Source: an uncultured Flavobacteriales bacterium (lineage in GTDB: Bacteria; Bacteroidota; Bacteroidia; Flavobacteriales; Crocinitomicaceae). Taken from it: a DNA stretch of 28,432 nt. A program made the translations under genes and the position numbers. Of the stretch, positions 14,687-23,108 are shown piece by piece. The stretch is from assembly GCA_946479985.1 (NCBI GenBank), contig CAMLIF010000040.1:1-28432 (forward strand), written 5' to 3'. Under the pieces are notes generated by a model, which did no database searches, was not told the DNA's origin, and saw only the letters and a program-made list of their open reading frames with translations. How positions within the stretch are numbered: position 1 is the first letter of the stretch; each line of letters starts with the position of its first letter.

Positions 14687-16489
14687 TTATTCTCCGCCTT
14701 CCATTTTCTCTTTCAATGCAGCTAAAGCGTCCAAATCTCCTAATGTAGATTTTTCGTTTCCTGAATTGTTTGCTTTTACAGCTTGAGAAGTAGCAGAACC
14801 ACCACCAGCGCTAGGAGCACCTTTTTTACCGGCTGCAGCTTTTACTGGTTTTTCGTCTGTTCCTTCTTCGAACATACGTGTATGAGAAACAACAATTTTC
14901 TTAGATTCTTTGTTGAACTCAATTACTTTGAAATCTAAAGTTTCTTCAACTTTCGCGTTTGTTCCATCTTCTTTACGTAAGTGTTTAGAAGGACAAATTC
15001 CTTCAACACCGTAAGGCAATGCAACTACACCAGCTTTGTCTTTAGTTTCAATGATTGTACCCTGGTGAACTGAACCTTCTCCGAAGATAGTTTCAAACAC
15101 ATCCCATGGATTTTCTTCCAATTGTTTGTGTCCTAAAGAAATACGACGGTTTTCACGATCAATTTCCAAAACTACAACTTCCATTTCGTCACCTACCTTA
15201 CAGAATTCAGACGGGTGCTTGATTTTCTTTTGCCAAGAAAGATCTGAAATGTGGATCAATCCGTCAACACCTTCTTCTAATTCAACGAATACACCGAAGT
15301 TAGTGAAGTTACGAACTTTTGCATTGTGCTTAGTACCAGCAGCGTATTTCGCTTCGATAGCAGCCCATGGATCCGGCATCAATTGTTTAATACCAAGAGA
15401 CATTTTACGCTCTTCACGATCTAAAGTAAGGATAACAGCCTCAACTGAATCTCCAACTTTCATGAAGTCTTGCGCAGAACGTAAGTGTTGTGACCAGCTC
15501 ATTTCTGAAACGTGGATCAAACCTTCTACACCTGGAGCAATCTCGATGAATGCACCGTAGTCAGCCAATACAACAACTTTTCCTGAGATTTTGTCACCAA
15601 CAGCTAAGTTAGTATCCAAAGCATCCCATGGATGTGGTTGCAATTGTTTCAATCCAAGAGCGATACGTTTTTTATCGTCGTCGAAATCTAAGATTACAAC
15701 GTTCAATTTCTGATCCAATTCAACGATTTCTTCCGGGTGGTTAACACGTCCCCAAGACAAATCTGTAATGTGGATCAAACCATCTACACCACCTAAATCG
15801 ATGAACACACCATAAGAAGTAATGTTTTTCACAGTACCTTCTAATACTTGTCCTTTCTCTAAGCCCGAGATAATTTGTTTCTTTTGTTCTTCTAATTCTG
15901 CTTCGATCAACGCTTTGTGAGAAACAACTACGTTTCTGAACTCCTGGTTAATTTTAACAACTTTGAACTCCATGTTTTTACCAACGTAAACATCGTAGTC
16001 ACGAATAGGCTTAACATCAATTTGAGAACCAGGCAAGAAAGCCTCAATTCCAAATACGTCAACGATCAAACCACCTTTTGTACGACATTTAACGAATCCG
16101 GTGATAACTTCACCAGTACGTAATACATCGTTCACACGGATCCATGCTTTATGCATACGAGCTGTGCGGTGAGATACGATCAACTGACCTGTCTTGTCTT
16201 CCTGACATTCAACAAATACGTCAACTTTGTCTCCAACTTTTAACTCCGTGTTGTAACGGAATTCAGAAGCAGCAACAACACCTTCAGATTTGTATCCGAT
16301 GTTGATAATCACTTCTTTTTTGGTAACTGAAATTACAGTTCCCTCAACTACTTCTTTCTCGTTGATAGAAGTAAGGGTTTTACCGTAAGTGTCTGACATT
16401 TCAGAACGCTGTACTAAAGTATAACCATCTAACGCTAATGCGTCCCAATCAAAATCCGCAGAACCCTGCGTGTTTACTGTTTTTGCCAT
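14687..16489 (-). CDS. rpsA: 30S ribosomal protein S1
   Basis: S1 brings mRNA to the 30S subunit. This 600-residue protein has six S1 RNA-binding repeats, at about 45-112, 127-195, 213-283, 298-368, 385-455 and 472-545. The classic GVFIDLGGVDGLIHITDLSW pattern is strongest in repeats 3, 4 and 5, while repeat 1 (KEVVEGTVISVTKKEVIINIGYKSEG) and repeat 6 are divergent, as in other S1 proteins. The C-terminal tail is Lys/Gly/Ser-rich and ends in an acidic segment (LDALAALKEKMEGGE). A preceding cmk gene, the usual partner in proteobacteria, is absent. The promoter at 16591-16621 matches the consensus fully, and a leader of roughly 95 nt with alternative hairpins precedes the ATG, which suggests autogenous control. 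Confidence 0.97.
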   Translation of the reverse strand: MAKTVNTQGSADFDWDALALDGYTLVQRSEMSDTYGKTLTSINEKEVVEGTVISVTKKEVIINIGYKSEGVVAASEFRYNTELKVGDKVDVFVECQEDKTGQLIVSHRTARMHKAWIRVNDVLRTGEVITGFVKCRTKGGLIVDVFGIEAFLPGSQIDVKPIRDYDVYVGKNMEFKVVKINQEFRNVVVSHKALIEAELEEQKKQIISGLEKGQVLEGTVKNITSYGVFIDLGGVDGLIHITDLSWGRVNHPEEIVELDQKLNVVILDFDDDKKRIALGLKQLQPHPWDALDTNLAVGDKISGKVVVLADYGAFIEIAPGVEGLIHVSEMSWSQHLRSAQDFMKVGDSVEAVILTLDREERKMSLGIKQLMPDPWAAIEAKYAAGTKHNAKVRNFTNFGVFVELEEGVDGLIHISDLSWQKKIKHPSEFCKVGDEMEVVVLEIDRENRRISLGHKQLEENPWDVFETIFGEGSVHQGTIIETKDKAGVVALPYGVEGICPSKHLRKEDGTNAKVEETLDFKVIEFNKESKKIVVSHTRMFEEGTDEKPVKAAAGKKGAPSAGGGSATSQAVKANNSGNEKSTLGDLDALAALKEKMEGGE

Positions 16490-16511
16490 GTAAAGGGCGT
16501 TTTTACTTGTA

Positions 16512-16567
16512 TTTCAGGTTGTTCCGCTATGCCTGAAAGCTGTTAAATGTAACTACTGAATCGGAAC
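16512..16567 (-). promoter_or_regulatory. Structured 5' leader of rpsA
   Basis: The untranslated leader contains two overlapping stem possibilities. TTTCAGG (16532-16538 read on minus) pairs with CCTGAAA (16512-16518), 7 bp. GTTCCG pairs with CGGAAC (16562-16567 and 16521-16526), 6 bp plus two wobbles. They interleave and cannot form together as simple nested stems. This could be an S1 autoregulatory site; that is inference. Confidence 0.4.
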
Positions 16568-16590
16568 GGTAGTTTTCTAAATTAAGGGTG

Positions 16591-16621
16591 CAAAGGTAGG
16601 ACTATTTTTAATAGTTTCAAA
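16591..16621 (-). promoter_or_regulatory. rpsA promoter, consensus TTTG-N19-TACCTTTG
   Basis: The -7 box TACCTTTG is at 16591-16598 and the -33 box TTTG at 16618-16621, with 19 bases between. This is a full match to the Bacteroidota consensus and fits a highly expressed ribosomal gene. Confidence 0.85.
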
Positions 16622-16714
16622 TAGTTAGGAACGAAAAATCGTGTATTTTGGTATTTTCTGTTTATAGACTTTTGAAAACATCCTTTTTCCATTCAATTGC
16701 GTAGTTTAGAACAA

Positions 16715-17614
16715 ATGAAATACGGAATCATTCTCCTGATTATTCTAACCAAAGATTTTGGTTTTAGCCAGTCTGTTCTTATGCAGCCTGATTTTAAGCA
16801 CAAGATTGATTTTAGGTATGAGAATGATCTGTTTACCAGAACTGATCGTTACTATTCACAAGGCATTTTACTGAATTACGCACAAAAAAGCAAAATTGAA
16901 GGTGAATTCAGAAATATACCCGTTGATGCATATTTCACCTGTAAGCTGATTCATCAGGTTTTTACTCCGTCAACCATAAAATCTGATTCGGCTTTATATA
17001 ATGACAGGCCTTATGCAGCAACATTTTCCCTTTATACTGAAAGAACATTGCTAGATAAAAAAGGCAGATTTTCTGTTAGTTCAGGAATCGAAATGGGCGG
17101 AGTAGGGGCCTTTGCCTTTGGAAAACAAATGCAAACGGGAATTCATAAAGCAACGAATAATTTCCTCCCGCTTGGCTGGCAGTATCAACTCTCGAATGGT
17201 CTTATACTCGATGTTCTTTTGAAATCTGAATTTCAGGTTCTCTTTGTGAACTGGTTTCAACTGAATGCAGGATTGGATCTTGAAGTCGGATCATTTCGGA
17301 ATAACCTGAAACCGGAAATAGTTATTGGCCTGGGAAATATGAAAGCGAAACGAAACTTTTTTTATTCAAAATCATCGTTAGCACTAATAGGTTATGACGG
17401 GACGCTTCAGGGGTCTTTGATTGGCGATAAAAGCCAGGTGAAAGTTTCAGTAAAAGATATTGAACGGACGGTTTTTCTTCTGGAATTCGGTGTGAAATTT
17501 GGATTCGAAAAACTGCGGTTCGGATTGAATTATACTGTTCAAAGCAAAACATTTAGTAATCAACTAAGTGCTTTTCATTCCTGGGGAGTGATTTGTGTCA
17601 GTTACAATTATTAA
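16715..17614 (+). CDS. LpxR-family lipid A deacylase-like outer-membrane protein
   Basis: LpxR enzymes are outer-membrane barrels that remove the 3'-acyloxyacyl chain of lipid A. This 299-residue protein has a signal peptide (ending GFSQS) and family motifs. YENDLF (Asn37, Asp38, active-site positions) is followed by DRYYSQGILL, YNDRPYAATFSLYTE (95-109), and GGVGAFAFGKQMQTGIHKA with the catalytic His144. Later strands alternate hydrophobic residues and the protein ends in an aromatic Tyr-Asn-Tyr, as barrels do. A second in-frame ATG lies 18 bases upstream (16697), but the ATG at 16715 gives a clean signal peptide. It ends 4 bases from the convergent hydrolase gene. The exact substrate in Bacteroidota, whose lipid A is different, is not established. 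Confidence 0.85.
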   Translation: MKYGIILLIILTKDFGFSQSVLMQPDFKHKIDFRYENDLFTRTDRYYSQGILLNYAQKSKIEGEFRNIPVDAYFTCKLIHQVFTPSTIKSDSALYNDRPYAATFSLYTERTLLDKKGRFSVSSGIEMGGVGAFAFGKQMQTGIHKATNNFLPLGWQYQLSNGLILDVLLKSEFQVLFVNWFQLNAGLDLEVGSFRNNLKPEIVIGLGNMKAKRNFFYSKSSLALIGYDGTLQGSLIGDKSQVKVSVKDIERTVFLLEFGVKFGFEKLRFGLNYTVQSKTFSNQLSAFHSWGVICVSYNY

Positions 17615-17618
17615 GAAA

Positions 17619-18626
17619 CTATTTCAATGTCCAATCTACAAAAGCATTCATGACTTCAATCCATTTTCCATTTTCATAGTCTGGCCTCCCGTCTACGATT
17701 GGAAAATAGTTGTGTTCCAAATTTGGATACCGTACCACTTCATAGTTTGTTTTTCCTGCTTCAATGAAATAGAGCGGAAGTAATTCGTTCATAAAAGCAC
17801 ATTTGTCTTCCGTTCCATAAGCAATGTAAAGCGGCGATTTAATCTTTGCCAGTGTTTCGAAGGTGGTTCCGGTAAAAGATCTCCAGGCAGTAAGTCCCGG
17901 TCCCATTTCGTTTGGATCATGAATTACCCGTTGAAATTCATATTGTTGTTTCTGCAGCGTATCGAGTTTGTCCCAGGATATATTTCCTTTCAAAGCTTCC
18001 TTGTAATTCAGCCATACTTGTTCATGTACTCTTCCAAGCGGATTAAAACCAAACAGACCGGTATGAGTAATTTTAGGGTTTGTTTCTGCCAAACGATCTG
18101 CAATTCTGGAGCCCTGTGAGTGTCCTGCAACAACAATTTTACTATTATCAATCCATGACTGTTTAGATAAATATTTCAGAACGGCATTTGCCCGATTCAC
18201 ATAGTTGTCGAGATAATCGGCATTCAGGAAGTCTTCCGAAATGCTGTTCTCGTCAGTAGAATCGGTAATGCAGATGTAACTTGAATTGATGTAACGTGCA
18301 TTCGCTATTACCGGCGTTTTCGGCATAGAAATAACAACTACATGATAGTACTTTTTCATATAGTCCAAATCAAAGTTGGATAGCGTAATGGGAACATTTC
18401 CATAGCCCGGAATATCTACGAAAAGAGGAATAGGTAAAGAACCTTGTGCAAAAAGAAAAATTGGCTTTTTCTGAGTTAAATTGGTGTCGGCTAAAACAAA
18501 ATCAATAGTATCTTTTTTTGATTTAAGACTGAAATGACTGTAGTTTGTTCCGGCAATTGGTTTCTGGGCAAAAGTGTGCGGAGCAGAAAACAGAATAATG
18601 ATTGATAAAAACAGGTAGTGCTTCAT
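17619..18626 (-). CDS. Secreted alpha/beta hydrolase
   Basis: This is a 335-residue exported hydrolase. A signal peptide (MKHYLFLSIIILFSAPHTFAQ) is followed by an alpha/beta fold. It has an oxyanion segment FLFAQGS (57-63), the nucleophile elbow AGHSQGS with Ser170, an acid in YGTEDKCA, and a His in NLEHNYF near the C-terminus. Such proteins are annotated as esterases, dienelactone hydrolases or S9-type peptidases. The substrate cannot be told here, and no T9SS domain is present, so it may stay in the periplasm. The frame continues upstream to 18671 with a phenylalanine run (FFFFF) that does not look like a protein start, so I chose the ATG at 18626, which starts the signal peptide. Confidence 0.85.
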   Translation of the reverse strand: MKHYLFLSIIILFSAPHTFAQKPIAGTNYSHFSLKSKKDTIDFVLADTNLTQKKPIFLFAQGSLPIPLFVDIPGYGNVPITLSNFDLDYMKKYYHVVVISMPKTPVIANARYINSSYICITDSTDENSISEDFLNADYLDNYVNRANAVLKYLSKQSWIDNSKIVVAGHSQGSRIADRLAETNPKITHTGLFGFNPLGRVHEQVWLNYKEALKGNISWDKLDTLQKQQYEFQRVIHDPNEMGPGLTAWRSFTGTTFETLAKIKSPLYIAYGTEDKCAFMNELLPLYFIEAGKTNYEVVRYPNLEHNYFPIVDGRPDYENGKWIEVMNAFVDWTLK

Positions 18627-18697
18627 TAGGTGCAAATAAGTAATTACAAAAAAAAAGAAAAAACTGTTCATTCGATATGAAACGTTGTTAAGAAATC

Positions 18698-19060
18698 TTA
18701 TCGGAAGACTTTAAATGATCCGACATCTTCTCCTATCAGATTGTTTACCAAATCAATACAGGTGATTTTGTATGAAGAATTTGTGTATTTGAATTTCAGA
18801 GTATCTCCTTCGTGAATTGCAGAACTGAAGAAAGTGGTGCTGTCTGCTTTCAAGGTTAACAACGTTTGACCGCCGGTAATATCGTTTATCAAAGCTTCCA
18901 CTTTCTTTCCGTTACCAGGAATCTGAATTCCTGTGCGCTGCGGAATCTGGAATGAGAAACCTTCATCAGGAATCTTTAAATAAGATTGATCTTTTTTTAC
19001 TGCTTCACCACAAGAAACCAATTGGGTTACCAAAACTGGAATGAACAGGTATTTCTTCAT
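18698..19060 (-). CDS. Small lipoprotein, function unknown
   Basis: This is a 120-residue protein with the lipobox LVSC (Cys17), followed by GEAVKKDQ and a small beta-rich domain (GFSFQIPQRTGIQIPGNGKK, TLLTLKADST, SSYKITCIDLVN). I do not recognise the family. It lies between the protease gene, from which it is separated by a terminator (19078-19109), and the hydrolase gene, all on the minus strand. The gap to the hydrolase start is about 70 bases, so the two might share a transcript. Only the location (anchored lipoprotein) is well supported. Confidence 0.7.
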   Translation of the reverse strand: MKKYLFIPVLVTQLVSCGEAVKKDQSYLKIPDEGFSFQIPQRTGIQIPGNGKKVEALINDITGGQTLLTLKADSTTFFSSAIHEGDTLKFKYTNSSYKITCIDLVNNLIGEDVGSFKVFR

Positions 19061-19077
19061 GACTGATATGTTTTATA

Positions 19078-19109
19078 AAAAGTCGTTCGCTGATGTGCAA
19101 ACGACTTTT
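19078..19109 (-). terminator. Rho-independent terminator of the M4 protease gene
   Basis: On the minus strand AAAAGTCGTT pairs with AACGACTTTT (10 bp) around a 12-base loop, and the T tract continues. It begins 12 bases after the protease stop. Confidence 0.85.
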
Positions 19110-19121
19110 GTGTTAACCTAA

Positions 19122-22100
19122 TTAATTCTTAACAACTCTTCGAATAATGCTTTTTCCATCATAAGAAATACGTAATAAATAAACTCCTTTGCCCACAGAC
19201 GAATTTGCATTCCAAATAATTTCCTGTTCAGAATTCTGAGCTTTGCCTGAATAAACATCGGCTACTTTCTGCCCAAGTGAATTAATTGCAATAACGGATA
19301 GATTATTTCCTGCCTCAAGTCCTTCTAATTGAATGCTTACTGAATTGCTGAATGGATTTGGTGAAATTCCGATTGAACCGGCAGAAAATTCGGTAATTCC
19401 GGCATCTGAAACGGTTACATTCATTAGAGTTGTATCCGTACAGTTTCCGTTGTCTGTAATGAGTGTTACTTCGTAAGTTCCGTATGCCGCGTATGTGTGT
19501 GATGGATTTTCGTCCGAACTTGCTCCACCATCACCAAAAAACCACGAAAAAGCAACTCCGTTTGTTGATGTATTTGTGAAATTAGCTGTAGTACCTGCGG
19601 AAGTGTATGAGAAATCTGCGAGAACCGGGTCAATAGTCACGGTTACCGGCACGCGTTCGCTGATACAATGCGAACTTACTGACCAGTCATAGAAATAGTA
19701 GTAAAATTCATCTCCTGCTGAAGAACCTGTAATATCAACCAATCCGGCCAAAGAATAGGGGAAAGAAGTTCCCGCATTATTCCGGTATAAATTCATTTGT
19801 GTTCCTCCGATACGGTATGAACCGGGCTGCAAAAGAACATTTAAAGCAACTACCTGATTTCCGGAGCCAATATTAACCGTAACAGATTCAACCTGGTTTC
19901 CGTTGTTGTCCCAGATTTGAATTGTTCTGTTTCCTGAACCTCCGGAGAATACTCTTACAGTCTCAATTGTGATTGCCTGATTGGCTGTAAACTCAATGTA
20001 TTGAGTAGAAGTGTTGTTGTGATTCCCACCTGTTCCGAAAGAGTTATTTGCCGGACCAACGTTTCCTCCTCCGTTCGCAATCCTGTCTTCTACGTAAAAA
20101 GTTGTTGTAGAGGAGAGAGGAGTAGTGAATTCAGGACCTATAAAGAAAGCGGAACCTCCCGTTGCTGTGTAATACCAATATGCGTCTCCGGAAACCGACG
20201 CGTTTAAATCTACAACTGTTGTTCCACAACCGCTTTGATCTGCTGTTGTTGGAACATCCGGCAAAGCTACTGTGATGTAATTGTTCACATTGGTTGAATC
20301 TGTACCACAGGCTCCACCGTCAATTGCCAAAGAAACACTGTAGGTTCCGTTTGCAGAATAGGTGTGTTCCGGTGTTTGGTCAGTAGAGGTTTGTCCGTCT
20401 CCGAAATACCAAATATATGTTGTACCATTATTGCTTAAGTTCTGAAAGTTAATGGTGGCGGGCGCAGTACAGATATTGGTTGCACCTGCAGCGAAATCTG
20501 CGTTAATAGTTACATCAAAAAGTGCCCCAACTCCAACTGCATGCCATGCATTTGTTGTTTTAATAACCTCCGGACTACAACCTCCGAAAAGATCTATTGC
20601 TGATTGAATACTGTAGAAACGCGAATCGGCAAATGTGGAATTAGCTCCTAGGTAAACTGTGAGATTACGGTAAGTAATATCCGCTGCATCGGCCATTGGC
20701 ATAGCTGTTAAATTGTATGCATCACCATTGTCGTTTGTGCCGGTTCCACCACTGCACATGAGGTAGTACCAAAAATTCTGCACCCCTGAATTCGTATGAA
20801 CTCCGCCGTTATCTGCACCGCCCTGATCGACCCAGTTGGTTCCTTCAAATGTGTCAGGATCTCCAAATGCACTTGGGTTGCTCATTAAACGAATCCCATT
20901 TCCGCTTGAAGTACATTGCTCACCAATTCTCCACAAAGCATTTCCGGTTGTGCCATTTCCAAAATTGTCGATGGTAACACCAAAAATATCTGAGAACGAT
21001 TCATTTAATGCACCCGATTCGTATTCGTAAACCAGGTTAGCTGTGTTTTCTGTTAATCCGTGAGTGATTTCATGACCTGCAATATCAATAGTTGTAAGCG
21101 GTGAATCAAATGTTCCGCCGTCGCCATCGCCGTATGTCATTTCCTGTCCGTCCCAAAATGCGTTTGCGTAATCCTGGTCGTAATGAACATAATTTACAAG
21201 CTTGAAGCCATTGTTGTCGAGCGAATTCCGATTGTGTACATTGAAGTAGTAATCGTAAGTTTGCTCGGCTCCGTAATGAGCATCTTGTGCATATTGATCA
21301 AAGGCAGGAGTTGTTATTCCCCAGTTATTATCTGAATCAGTAAAATCAACGGCATCACCGTATTCGGTTCCTTCGTTCATATCGTATGTTTCAATTCCGT
21401 TACCACGGCCAGATTCACGCAGGCGGAATGTTCCGGAAAATGAATCTGTAATAATCGGTTTTGTTCCGCTGTAAGCTGTTTGAGCTGTTCCCGGAGTATC
21501 TGTATCATGAATCCGGTCTGTTTTCCAGACAATTTCACCGGTATTTGCATCAACGTAAACCCATGAGCGCGATAACGGCGCCGTAGCATAAATGTCCATT
21601 TTGTAACACAAGCGAAAATCCGGTGAATCGTAATTACCGTTCATAGGAACAATTACCAAAGTTGGTTGCGGAGCATAAGTAGCCAGAGAATCGTTCATTC
21701 TCAATTTCAAATGTGTTTCTTCCGAGACACTTTCCCAGCGGTATGTTGCTGCACCAATAAAGCTTTTTGCGTTTGCAACAGCGGTTTCCATTGAAATATT
21801 CGGAGTAATATTTAGTTGGATTCCGGTATAAATTTGTCCGTTAAGAGAAATGACCTTATTGTTTTGAATATGTGTGCGGTATTCAGAGTATTCAACGGGA
21901 ACACCACTGTAGAAATGCTGATAGATTACATGTTGAAATCCCAGCTCGTCGTTTTCTGTTCTTTTTGGTTCTAAAGACTCATTTTCGTTGAGACCAAGAT
22001 TGGTTTTCATCCAGGAAACAGATTCACCGGCACTTAACTGTGAAGAACTACTCAACCGGATAAAATCAGGAGCGGTTCTGTTATCAACCATTCGAATCAT

Positions 22101-22244
22101 AGCTGCGCCATGAATTTTGTCGTTGGCTGCTTTACCTTCAATAATCTTTTGAGCGAATGAGGGGGTGGAAATAGTTATTAGGGCAAGGGAAAACAGAAGC
22201 AGATCGGGTAGTCGCTTCGTTTTAATAAGGAGGTGTTTTTTCAT
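19122..22244 (-). CDS. Secreted M4 (thermolysin-like) metalloprotease with PKD, Ig-like and T9SS domains
   Basis: This is a 1040-residue zinc endopeptidase exported for extracellular protein breakdown. In order it has a signal peptide (about 1-32) and a propeptide with an FTP-like part (about 65-235). The M4 catalytic domain (about 255-575) has HEITH (His391, catalytic Glu392, His395), the third ligand Glu415 and Asp419 in NESFSDIFG, and His483 in GGVHTNSGV. Then come PKD domain 1 (about 580-660; WYFGDG, HTYSANGTYSV) and an Ig-like (CHU_C-type) region starting CGTTVVDLNASVSG, into which a beta-sandwich of about 120 residues is inserted. PKD domain 2 (about 870-945; WFFGDG, HTYAAYGTYEV) precedes a T9SS type A sorting domain (ISPNPFSNSVSIQL, GVYLLRISYDGK). 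The spacing of the zinc ligands equals that of thermolysin. It is probably monocistronic. Confidence 0.95.
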   Translation of the reverse strand: MKKHLLIKTKRLPDLLLFSLALITISTPSFAQKIIEGKAANDKIHGAAMIRMVDNRTAPDFIRLSSSSQLSAGESVSWMKTNLGLNENESLEPKRTENDELGFQHVIYQHFYSGVPVEYSEYRTHIQNNKVISLNGQIYTGIQLNITPNISMETAVANAKSFIGAATYRWESVSEETHLKLRMNDSLATYAPQPTLVIVPMNGNYDSPDFRLCYKMDIYATAPLSRSWVYVDANTGEIVWKTDRIHDTDTPGTAQTAYSGTKPIITDSFSGTFRLRESGRGNGIETYDMNEGTEYGDAVDFTDSDNNWGITTPAFDQYAQDAHYGAEQTYDYYFNVHNRNSLDNNGFKLVNYVHYDQDYANAFWDGQEMTYGDGDGGTFDSPLTTIDIAGHEITHGLTENTANLVYEYESGALNESFSDIFGVTIDNFGNGTTGNALWRIGEQCTSSGNGIRLMSNPSAFGDPDTFEGTNWVDQGGADNGGVHTNSGVQNFWYYLMCSGGTGTNDNGDAYNLTAMPMADAADITYRNLTVYLGANSTFADSRFYSIQSAIDLFGGCSPEVIKTTNAWHAVGVGALFDVTINADFAAGATNICTAPATINFQNLSNNGTTYIWYFGDGQTSTDQTPEHTYSANGTYSVSLAIDGGACGTDSTNVNNYITVALPDVPTTADQSGCGTTVVDLNASVSGDAYWYYTATGGSAFFIGPEFTTPLSSTTTFYVEDRIANGGGNVGPANNSFGTGGNHNNTSTQYIEFTANQAITIETVRVFSGGSGNRTIQIWDNNGNQVESVTVNIGSGNQVVALNVLLQPGSYRIGGTQMNLYRNNAGTSFPYSLAGLVDITGSSAGDEFYYYFYDWSVSSHCISERVPVTVTIDPVLADFSYTSAGTTANFTNTSTNGVAFSWFFGDGGASSDENPSHTYAAYGTYEVTLITDNGNCTDTTLMNVTVSDAGITEFSAGSIGISPNPFSNSVSIQLEGLEAGNNLSVIAINSLGQKVADVYSGKAQNSEQEIIWNANSSVGKGVYLLRISYDGKSIIRRVVKN

Positions 22245-22260
22245 GAGTTACTAGTTTATA

Positions 22261-22291
22261 GACTCGTAAGTTACGGATAATCCGTAAAGTC
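22261..22291. repeat. Inverted repeat upstream of the M4 protease gene
   Basis: TTACGGAT and ATCCGTAA flank a single A at 22271-22287 as a perfect 17-base inverted repeat. GACT/AGTC can pair outside it. It lies 27-43 bases before the protease start and 12 bases after the stop of the lipoprotein gene at 22299. There is no T tract in either direction, so a regulator-binding site is more likely than a terminator. Confidence 0.5.
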
Positions 22292-22298
22292 CAATAAA

Positions 22299-22688
22299 CT
22301 ATTCCTCTTCTTTTTTAACTAATTTATTCAGCTGTTTGTACCAATTATTCAAATCTTCATTTGGTGCTTGAATGGAACTCCAAACGTAACGATAGTTGAC
22401 ACCATTGTCGTTGAACTCAATAAAATAGTACATGTTTCCGGGCTCGTTTATCGTATCTGATTTCAATTTGTGTGTATAGGCAAAAAGTTGGGATGTTTGT
22501 TTTTGGTCCAATTGCTGAACTTCGGTACCATCTTTCAGAACAACGCCGGATTTCTCCAATGTATTTGTTAGAATTCCACCTGTGAACCCACCTCCGGAAC
22601 CAAAATGAATCTTTTCAATGCCTTCAAATTTGCGCATTGGACTACAGGAAAATAAAATTGTAATAATAATAAGAGCTCCAATTTTCAT
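22299..22688 (-). CDS. Small lipoprotein with FGSGGGFTGG motif
   Basis: This is a 129-residue protein with a lipobox-like LFSC (Cys15) and the segment KIHFGSGGGFTGGILTNTL. That segment marks a widespread small Bacteroidota family of unknown function, seen in both soluble and lipoprotein versions. The rest contains LKDGTEVQQL, MYYFIEFNDNGVNYRYVWSS and a Lys/Glu-rich end. The ATG overlaps the stop of the TfoX-like gene (ATGA, 4 bases), so they form a two-gene unit. The role of the pair is not evident. Confidence 0.72.
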   Translation of the reverse strand: MKIGALIIITILFSCSPMRKFEGIEKIHFGSGGGFTGGILTNTLEKSGVVLKDGTEVQQLDQKQTSQLFAYTHKLKSDTINEPGNMYYFIEFNDNGVNYRYVWSSIQAPNEDLNNWYKQLNKLVKKEEE

Positions 22689-22999
22689 GAAGTCAAACTT
22701 AGCAAATAATTATATGCTGATTCGGTGAATTCGGGCCATTTTTCGGAATAATGTGCAGGAACCTGAACCCATTCTTTCATCGGGTGATTTTTCTTTCCCG
22801 GATCGAACAAACAACTTCCGTCAAGGCTTAAGGCCTCCTGGTGCGAATCTCCGCTCAATTTAAAAACCATACAGTCCTCAAAAAAGCATACGTAGGGTTT
22901 TCCATTAATCTTATAGCAGGGTTTTCCAAATAAATTACTCTTAGTACTATTTGCAAATTTACTCGCTATCTCGTGATATTTTCTCTCCTCCTCTTCCAT
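22685..22999 (-). CDS. TfoX/Sxy N-terminal-domain-like protein
   Basis: This is a 104-residue cytoplasmic protein similar to the TfoX N-terminal domain. It has SNLFGKPCYKINGKPYVCFFEDCMVFKL followed by LFDPG, MKEWVQVP and a closing helix WPEFTESAYNYLL. In gammaproteobacteria TfoX/Sxy controls competence, but short single-domain forms like this are common elsewhere and no such function should be assumed. A TATATTTG -7-like box lies at 23019-23026, about 20 bases before the ATG, without a good -33. The gene is divergent from the iron-uptake-type operon and overlaps the lipoprotein gene downstream. Confidence 0.72.
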   Translation of the reverse strand: MEEEERKYHEIASKFANSTKSNLFGKPCYKINGKPYVCFFEDCMVFKLSGDSHQEALSLDGSCLFDPGKKNHPMKEWVQVPAHYSEKWPEFTESAYNYLLSLTS

Positions 23000-23085
23000 C
23001 TCTTCAAAAGTTAAAGTACAAATATATTGTTAAGATAAGTTACGTATACCTTGTTTTGGGTATTGTTTAGAATACTTCTAAATAA

Positions 23086-23093
23086 TATTTTTG
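23086..23093 (+). promoter_or_regulatory. -7 box (TATTTTTG) of the PepSY operon
   Basis: This is a full TAnnTTTG match, with ATTG 20 bases upstream as a one-mismatch -33. It overlaps the TTG at 23091, which therefore cannot be the first codon if the promoter is used. No Fur-like palindrome was seen. Confidence 0.5.
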
Positions 23094-23108
23094 TGCAAAA
23101 TTAATGGT

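Noticed and set aside
15126..15560. Plus-strand open frame of 144 codons inside rpsA
   Set aside because: It is a shadow of the S1 repeats on the opposite strand. Its Ser/Arg/Thr-rich composition mirrors the repeated codons.
22943..22948. Another AGTACT box inside the TfoX-like gene (also one near 18350)
   Set aside because: A six-base palindrome is expected by chance several times in 28 kb. These are in coding sequence and lack the promoter context and spacing seen at padR.
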